From: Nemertoderma westbladi
Taxonomy: Eukaryota > Xenacoelomorpha > Nemertodermatida > Nemertodermatidae
Assembly: GCA_032718475.1 (NCBI GenBank)
Contig: JAUCBJ010005344.1
Span: 1 to 25,588 of the forward strand
DNA length: 25,588 nt
Direction: 5' to 3'
Program-made: the position numbers and the translations under genes
Notes under the pieces: generated by a model
Told to the model about the DNA's origin: nothing
Seen by the model: the letters and a program-made list of their open reading frames with translations, nothing else
Databases searched by the model: none
Shown: piece after piece, positions 18,613 to 25,588 of the stretch
Layout: the number at the start of each line of letters is the position of its first letter
How positions within the stretch are numbered: the stretch's first letter is position 1

Positions 18613-19209
18613 TAATTCACCTTTTGTACCTTTTGTAATGGGTTTAGTTCTAAACGAGGAGTGTTGGGTTCTCAACGCTTGATGCTACAACTGGTAGATG
18701 GACTCCCTGATCCATCAGTTGTCACTGGTACTGCTATACGATCTCCACCTTCTTCAATCACATTCACATTCACTTTACAAATACTTATGTGTTGATTTAA
18801 TCGTGTCACTATTACGATATGGTACTAGTGACATGGTACTGTATTTTCTTGTAAGTACTGTATATGTAGGTAATTTGACTCATATTAATAACCAATCATG
18901 CAATGTTTCTTTTGGCCACAAATTATGGTTGATAAAAAACCATGAAAAAAAATCAAAAAAGGCTGCTGTGCAACTTGTAAGGAATGCGGCAAAGAATTGC
19001 AAGGCATAGTCAGATAGTGACACGATTAAATCAACACGGGTATACGTATTTGTAAAGTGAATGTGATTGAAGAAGGTGGAGATCGTATAGCAGTACCAGT
19101 GACAACTGATGGATCAGGGAGTCCATCTACCAGTTGTAGCATCAAGCGTTGAGAACCCAACACTCCTCGTTTAGAACTAAACCCATTACAAAAGGTACAA
19201 AAGGTGAAT
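18613..19209. mobile_element. Long inverted repeat (arms ~200 bp, spacer 201 bp), foldback-type element
   Basis: The left arm is 18613-18812 and the right arm 19014-19209. They pair nearly throughout, with a few short indels. Outside the arms, similarity fades and I find no clear target duplication. The 201-bp spacer carries a frame ending KNHEKKSKKAAVQLVRNAAK and, in another frame, a C-K-E-C-G-K motif (cysteine codons at 18976 and 18985) that faintly recalls a BED-type zinc finger of hAT transposases. Transcription of either strand would give a ~200-bp hairpin RNA. Identity beyond 'inverted repeat' is not established. Confidence 0.7.
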
Positions 19210-19252
19210 TGTTTATTATTTGTTTAGAAGTCTTCACAATGTTTTCATACAA

Positions 19253-19373
19253 AATCTGATTTTACAAAAAAATCTGATTTAAATCAAAATAATCTGATAT
19301 AAATCAAAAAAATCTGATTTAAATAAAAAAAAATCTGATAATTTTTTTAAAAATCAGGATTTTTATCAACCCT
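19253..19373 (+). repeat. 20-bp minisatellite, six units of AATCTGATTTAAATCAAAAA
   Basis: Units start at 19253, 19271, 19291, 19311, 19332 and 19352, so the period is 18-21 bp. The centre GATTTAAATC is palindromic. The last unit runs into ATTTTTATCAACCC, which resembles the end of some hAT-type MITEs, but no partner end was found. Confidence 0.75.
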
Positions 19374-20041
19374 TTAAGAATGCAGATTTTTCGAGAAAGG
19401 TGGTGGGGCTTTGGTGTCCCGGTCCGTGACATCAGAAAATGACACTTTATTACGGGTCAGAGGGTGCATAAGAAGAGTAGCATTACGTGAACGATTTTTT
19501 TCCAATATAGGATATATCCCTTAGGTTTACCGTTTAGAATTTCAAGGACAACAACTAGTGGCGCACTTGAAAAAATTGATCAAATTGACCAACTCAAATT
19601 GATCGCATATGAAATAAAGTTATATTTTTATGATATTTTGGTTATAAAACTCCGACACTGTATCCTGCTCCTTTCCCGTAATGTTTTAAATTACATTTTT
19701 CAAACTCAATAAACACATATTTGGTGTTGCGTTCATTTTGCGCCATAACTTTTCAAGGCACCAATAGGCCGTTTTTGTCGTAAAATAATGTTTCAGTTTT
19801 TGAATAAATTATGTAGTGAACAAAATGAGTATTTATTGACGCCATGAACAAATTAATTAATTAATATAATATATTATAGATGTAAATAATTATAATTAGC
19901 AATCAGCATACGCCATATCCAGGAATATTGTGTCGCAATTCAGTAACACCCCCCCCCCCCCCCCCCCCCCCAATTTTTCAACAAAGTTACCTCCTATACG
20001 CTATAAGAAGACCGTGTACAGACAAACAAAACCTACTAAAA
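19374..20041. other. Intergenic sequence with a C23 tract
   Basis: It has no supported gene. It contains a short GATCAA/TTGATC-containing repeat near 19575-19605, a TTAATTAATTAATATAATATATTATA stretch near 19851-19878 and an uninterrupted run of 23 C at 19949-19971. Confidence 0.55.
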
Positions 20042-20830
20042 CCCTTAAAGTGGTGAAATCTCATATGAGTTTTGGGGAGGCCAATTCCACTTGGTGGGAA
20101 TTTTTATAATGGTAGTATCTGACTTGGTGAGTACTCATATATGAGTTTATGAGCCAACGTCTTGACTTGGTAGAGATTATATTTTTCTGATATTCCTTCT
20201 TGGTGAGAGTTTTTCTTATATTTATAAAGCTCAAAAAAATTTAGGTAAATTTAATAATTGAATGCGGAATTATGTCTGTTTGGAATTCATAAAAGGAATG
20301 GCTTGAAAATTATTCGTAACATTCTATGAATGTAAAAATCTAAGTGTTGAAATTTCTTTTATCGAATAAAACTAATTATTTTAAAAAATGCTGCGAATTA
20401 GTAAATTCGCGATAGATTGTGTAATTTTCAACTTCAGAGGCCGTTATATATGAAGCGGGTACCGTTATATATATCATCTGAAAGAGGATAAACTTACCTT
20501 CAACCTGGTGTTAACAGTTTGTTTTAGTGACTTAGAACAATGAAACGGCCATTAGTTGAAATTAGACAATTTTCCCACGCTTTACTACCGTGTTGTTTAG
20601 CCTATACTGATCGTCTGAAGCCGATACAAGTGACAGAAAAGTCAATGCTACCTTCCTGGCAGCTGATAAACAAAAGTATAGCCGAAACTCATATGTGAGT
20701 TGAAACCAAGTCAGAACGGTTTTACTGTAACTCATATTTGAGTTTTCACCAAGTCAGAATAGATTTCATCAATAATTCCCACCAAGTGGAGATGGCCTTT
20801 TAGAAAAATCGTCACCAGTTTAAGGGTTAA
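20042..20830. mobile_element. piggyBac-like non-autonomous element (785 bp) with subterminal repeats
   Basis: The ends are CCCTTAAAGTGGTGA (20042) and the complement of CCCTTAAACTGGTGA ending at 20826. TTAA follows the right end (20827-20830); the left flank is AAAA, which could be a decayed TTAA. CCC next to TTAA is typical of piggyBac-type termini. Inverted similarity extends for more than 100 bp on each side and includes a CCACTTGGTGGGAATT box. Both sides carry repeated GACTTGGTGAG-like boxes and CTCATATGAGTT-like palindromes (left 20062, 20136; right 20690, 20730). It has no transposase frame. Confidence 0.6.
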
Positions 20831-21083
20831 AGCAATTAACTTTATATTGAATTAGCTAGAACGTGCAAGTGAAAGTGAAAGTTTTTTGTCGAAAGATTTA
20901 CTTTTTGGTCCAAAATGATTGCTTGGTAGCTAAAACCAATTTTACGCTATTACGTTACGGTTTACGGAAAAAATATACAGTAAAATTACGTTACGGTATT
21001 GAAAAAGCTATTGCGTTACGGAAAAATATTGAACTACGGTATTCCTGAAAAGATACCGCAACGTAACGTAATAACATCCTTGA
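20831..21083. repeat. ACGTTACGG repeat cluster with inverted partner
   Basis: ACGTTACGG-type words recur near 20950, 20988 and, as GCGTTACGG, 21012. An inverted form CCGCAACGTAACGTAATA lies at 21057-21074. This may be the end of a MITE, but borders are unclear. The 61-codon frame across it consists largely of the repeat and is not a supported gene. Confidence 0.4.
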
Positions 21084-21538
21084 CTGCAGTTATTCTTCAA
21101 CATTATAGTAGTTTGTTGGGAGCAATGGAGAGCTGGCCGTGCAAGGATTCCAAATATGTAACAATATTTTAATTTGGTTGGGAAATAGCTGAGATTGGGC
21201 GTTCGAATGTTGCATGTAATTGCTTCCGCTGCAGGCCACTTTATTATATATTAATAATTTACAAATACACAATATTCTGTAACATTGTGTTTATCTCAAA
21301 AGTAGCTGGGCAATTTGCAATGCCTATAATAATAATACTAGCACATGAATATTCATAAATAGACAAAATGTTCTAGAACATGTTGTATATTAAATAGAAT
21401 ATATGGCCTGCAGCAGCGGTAGCAAATACATTTCAAATATTTTTACATATTATTAATTATTTGGAATCCTTGTACCGACTTCTTTCCATTCCACTAGTAC
21501 CAATAAATAACTATAATAAGGTTGAAGAATAACTGCAG
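21084..21538. repeat. Foldback repeat with CTGCAGTTATTCTTCAAC ends
   Basis: CTGCAGTTATTCTTCAAC at 21084-21101 is exactly inverted at 21521-21538. Diverged inverted similarity continues inward (AAGGATTCCAAATA near 21142 and its complement near 21459; CGCTGCAGGCCA near 21228 and its complement near 21404). It is probably an old inverted-repeat transposon; no clear target duplication is seen. Confidence 0.55.
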
Positions 21539-23928
21539 TTCGAGCGAGGGAGACACCTTTTATCAAACACTTGTAGCTAAAGAATGAAAGCAAAAATAAA
21601 AATTCTGGCTCACCCACGGAGGACGAGAGAGATTAAACCATCTCTGTTTCAAATTTCATGCCATCTATTTAAGAAGATTTGTAGAAAAAACGGGGGGTGG
21701 GGGGGCGGTGTCACTGAACTGCGACACTATATTCTGGGACATTTATGTCCTACAGTACCGGTATATCTTAATTTTGAGTCTAAAGCCCGCCCGTTTCATG
21801 ATCTGATATTTTCCGTGAATGATGTTCAAAATATTATGTAAAAATACTCTTGTTATTAAAGCGAAGCTGTTTTTACTAGAGGTTAGAATGACTTAACCTC
21901 TTTAGTCTTTATGTACTTCTGTGCACAAAATTATTGATATTTTCCTGAAACACCTCACACCCAATTAAACTAGAATGATATTTAAACAAAGAATGAAATA
22001 AAGTCATCATTCATTACTTCACGCCAGTTTCGGTGCTATAAAGTAGTGCGGTCTTGTTTAAACATCTATTTTTCGGGACTGACTGAGATTTTCTTATTGG
22101 CAAGGATGAACTATGTTTCTAAGTTTTCTACTTGAAATTCACTTATTACTTTTGTAGTATGATTATTAAATTCTTCCGTTACTGTCAAGCCGACGCCGAG
22201 AGAAAATATCCAACGAAGTAAAAAAATTACGTCAAAAATGACGTATTCCGATTTTGTTTTTATGAACTGGCCGATGGTGATTTTTACCCTGCCGAGGTCA
22301 AACGACTCTCATTGCCAATTCGTTAAATCTTATGAACCTGCGTTTAGTTTACAATTATAAGCTGAACAACTTTATTATGAAATATTAATTTATCCAGCAA
22401 AAATATTATTAAATACGAAATTTTTTTTATTTTTTTTTGCGTAAAACTCAGTGCAATTTTCGCACGAATCCTATACATATATTTTTTTTCGCACGAATCC
22501 TATAAATATATTTAAATAAATATATTTATCTATATAATAGGCACAATATATAGGCGAGTAAATCTAGCATAAAACCCAAGAGTAATTCGCAATATATCGG
22601 AACCACATTTTTGGGATTCTATACATTGTTACAGTAAGTAAATGTTACTGATAAAAAAGTCTATAAAAATGTATTTTGCGGAATATATATTTATTCATTG
22701 AAATTCTACATAAATTTACATAACGTAAGCTATGATAAGGAACAGTAGGGAAGAATAAGTAGAAAATTAATAATGTTCCAGAATAATTTAATTAATTTTA
22801 CAATATGCTGCAATGGGGAATTAATAATATTTACACGGGCATGCCACGCGTAAATTATTATATCTCGGTAACTCGGTAATCTCGGTAACTTCGGAATTAT
22901 ATCAAAAATTTCAGGATATATTAAGGTAACTTATGAAAAAAATTATACAATTCCACTGCAAGGAAATTTCATAATTTCCATTAATGTTAGCGAAGATTTT
23001 TCACATAATAAAATTGGGTTTGCTGTATTGATTTTAGGTGTAATATATTTTTTTGTATTAGTTTAAAAACCACAATTAATAGTTTATAATATATATAACA
23101 AATCAATTTTTGGTGATTATGGTTTTTGAGGTCGACAAATCCGATGGGCGAATGGAATGCCAATGTTTAGTGGAGAAGTTGAGTAAATAAGCTCCCTATT
23201 GCAAAATTGGTATTAAAAATGAAATGGTTAAATGAGTAGACAAATTTCCTTTGTTCTGGAAACTAAATTGGTAACTATGTAGAAGTGCATAGTTCAGTCA
23301 ATCGATAGTCATTGGACTAACGTTTGTCTGCACCAAATTTGAGGAAAATCCTACTAATAGACCCCTTGTTGCTACGTAAAATCCCTGTTGCTAAGGAAAG
23401 AATCATGGAATTGAAAGTGATCCGCATAATATATTTTTATAGACTTTTTGGTGATATTAGCAAGGTAATAATGTAGAATATAAAAAAATTGGTTCTAATG
23501 AATTGCGAATTAGTTTTGGGTTACCCCACCCCCTCTTTTTCGCTAGATTCACTGGACTATAGTGTATTTATGGTCTGGTCAATTATGCCCAGTGGTCATG
23601 TTTGGTGAGGTATTTCTTATTTAATATTTATATTACATATTTACCATGTCCCGTATAAAGATATTGATGCAAAGCCTAAACACACATTATCCGTTTCAAT
23701 TTCTATAATAATTACTATTTATTTGAAAGATTAAAACAAAGAAACGTCATCACATCCGTATGATTCAAGATTAATTTATTCAAGTCTATCGTTTGTTTTC
23801 ATTTCCGCTTTTCCCAAATTTATTTTAGGAAGGCACTCTATATCTGGAACTAATTGAAATTATAAATAATAAGAGTCTGATAATAATCTGAGAATAAAAT
23901 AATAAGAGATAAATGACAAGCATGAAAG
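21539..23928. other. AT-rich intergenic region without a supported gene
   Basis: Only short chance-length frames occur (85 codons at 21584 with no recognised motif). Small structures are a ~29-bp direct duplication containing TTCGCACGAATCCTATA at about 22458 and 22487, and a CTCGGTAACTCGGTAATCTC short tandem repeat at 22864-22895. It could be intron or intergenic DNA of a gene lying outside the window. Confidence 0.5.
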
Positions 23929-23953
23929 CCCCCCCCCCCCCCCCCCCCCCCCC
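23929..23953 (+). repeat. Poly-C tract (C25)
   Basis: An uninterrupted run of 25 C. Similar tracts occur at 1103-1124 (G22), 19949-19971 (C23), 24260-24270 (G11) and 25184-25198 (C15). Confidence 0.95.
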
Positions 23954-25588
23954 TGTAATGCTCTATACTCTCCTTAAAGGCAAAACTAGAACTTTTAACC
24001 AATAACTTTTGTGGAGCTCACCTCCGTAATTCGAAAAAAAAATTGTTTTCAGACAATTTCACCTAAAATTGAATGACTAGTAGCATTTTAACCGCAAATC
24101 TTGTTTCATTCAATGACCGCAAGAGGGCGACTGAAATTTTTTCGAAAAAACAACTGTTTAGCCATATACAGCAGCCTACACAGCACTATACTGTATAAAA
24201 TCAAAATATTTTAATTTCGGGTGAAATTGTAGACATTAAAAAAAAACTGGTCAGGGGGAGGGGGGGGGGGATACTCCCCCCCTAAGCTCAACATTTATAT
24301 CATCTTGAGCTTCAGCAGACCAAACAAAGACTTGATGTTTATCAGACACATAAGTTTCCACAAAACGGGGTTAAAGTTGATTATTTTATTTCTATCATCC
24401 ATGCAATTAAAGTTGTCAAACATTTATTTTTAATTTGAGAACGTCTGCGGATGAAATTCATTAATACATACAATTTAGATTGGCTTTATTTAGCTTTGTA
24501 TATAATAATATGCTCATTGCTCAGGAGGCATGTGATATTATTTGAGCAGCTCACACAAAATTCACAATTCCCGCTCATCTTATAACAAAATAATGCGGTG
24601 GCAGTGAAGTTTCTTTGTTTCTTTATTTCATTCAATCAATATCAGTCTTTGGGTCACTGGTTATTGGGTTTATTTCATTTGGCGTTTATTTTTTTACATG
24701 TGATGCTGTGGTTGCAGCAATAGGGAATTCGTGGTTTAAAGTTTATAAGTTTTTTTTGTCTATAGAAGGGGATACTGATGTAACTACCAGTATTGGTATT
24801 TATTTATTGACTTAAGTTATATGTCATTGGTAATTAATAATAATAATATATATATATTATGTAGATTATAAAACTTTCCACGTTTTCTGTTTTTTTTTCA
24901 ACAATCAATAATTCTAATAATTATGACAACGATATTGTAGATAATTAAAATTGTAGTCTTGAGTCCTTGACTATTATAGCGCTACTTTAACAATATTTAA
25001 CTTTTAACAATATATCCCATATTATATTTTCTTTTTATATATTGCTTAATGTTCGGGAACATCAACAGCACCAAATCTCAAATGTGAAATATTCTAGAAT
25101 TATTATTTATAGGCCTATATGTATTATTTTGAACAATGTCGTGATATAAGGGAGTTCTGGTAGGTTTGTCACACCTTTGTTGACCCCCCCCCCCCCCCAT
25201 CCTATTATTGACCGAGAAAATAATAACAATAAATAACAATAAATTGTTAGTTTCAGTAACATAAAACTGAGCTGAGTAAAAAAAGATGTAATAAATAAAT
25301 ATAATAATAATAAATATCCCAATAACAAATATATATAAAGCTGTTATTCCTAAATACAGTATAATTGAGGTGTTCACGTCTTAAATTAGTAAGCCTTTCC
25401 GTCGTGTAGGGTGAAGCTCGGTAACTCGGGGTAAGCTGAACTTACAACTTAATCATTAACAATAAATAAATAAATATAGATCAATATATGAAGGTTGATA
25501 TAGTCGGGTACTCTATCGCTATGGTAGTGGCGTGACCCACAAAATACAATGCGTAACATTATTTATTAAAAGTAAAATAAGCGCCAGT
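23954..25588. other. AT-rich region without a supported gene; GC homopolymers and simple repeats
   Basis: No coding frame here has recognisable motifs; the 66-codon frame at 24615 and the minus-strand frames near 25078-25377 are AT-driven or cross a C tract. Structures seen: G11 (24260-24270) followed by a C run at 24276-24283, able to pair; inverted CAATTTCACC / GGTGAAATTG near 24055 and 24220; AT simple repeats near 24835-24860 and 25285-25318; C15 at 25184-25198. Confidence 0.5.

Noticed and set aside
21584-21841. Plus-strand frame of 85 codons
   Set aside because: It crosses a G-run and has no recognisable domain.
22238-22326. Short frame reading ...YELADGDFYPAEVKRLSLPIR, reminiscent of a Tudor-like DG.FYPA.V motif
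   Set aside because: It has only about 30 codons between stops, with no splice-supported neighbours; too short to support.
24615-24815. Plus-strand hydrophobic frame of 66 codons (FLYFIQSISVFGSLVIGFIS...)
   Set aside because: T-rich DNA gives hydrophobic peptides by chance; no family recognised and no context.

Overview
The window reads as AT-rich nuclear DNA from an invertebrate animal. It holds one confident host gene, an intact single-exon ORF for the Golgi tether golgin-84 (GOLGA5 family, 14295-16259, + strand). The rest is mobile and repetitive DNA. Animal origin is supported by golgin-84, by a non-LTR retrotransposon of the endonuclease/RT type, by hAT- and piggyBac-like elements and by a BEL/Pao-type gag relic. 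I cannot name the phylum from sequence alone.

Left part (1-13566): copies of one ~1267-bp repeat, all in the same orientation, form a largely head-to-tail array. Each full copy has a left end with a short palindrome, seven diverged monomers of about 150 bp arranged as two a-b-c trimers (~458 bp) plus a leader monomer, and a right end forming a 13-bp hairpin next to a fixed terminus. Each monomer carries one GTTRCC-AT-GGYAAC-like dyad. This layout (subterminal inverted repeats, tandem core, 3' hairpin) resembles the non-autonomous Helentron/'pearl' type, but that is inference.

One copy (F) is split by an RTE-like LINE on the minus strand (5914-11724, 12-bp target duplication). The LINE is itself split by a hAT-like foldback element (6552-9361, 8-bp target duplication, 430-bp arms), which carries a decayed BEL/Pao-type gag fragment. 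This is a three-level nest with readable order of events.

Middle (13567-16432): a short upstream region with TTCGCGAA octamers, a hairpin and a hAT-like end, then golgin-84 with a fixed start, a C-terminal membrane anchor and two AATAAA signals.

Right part (16433-25588): no gene that I can support. It contains a 216-bp MITE with 8-bp target duplication, a 200-bp-arm inverted repeat, a 20-bp minisatellite, a 785-bp piggyBac-like element with subterminal repeats, another foldback, short repeats and several long poly-C/poly-G tracts. From about 21.5 kb to the end it is low-complexity AT-rich intergenic or intronic sequence.
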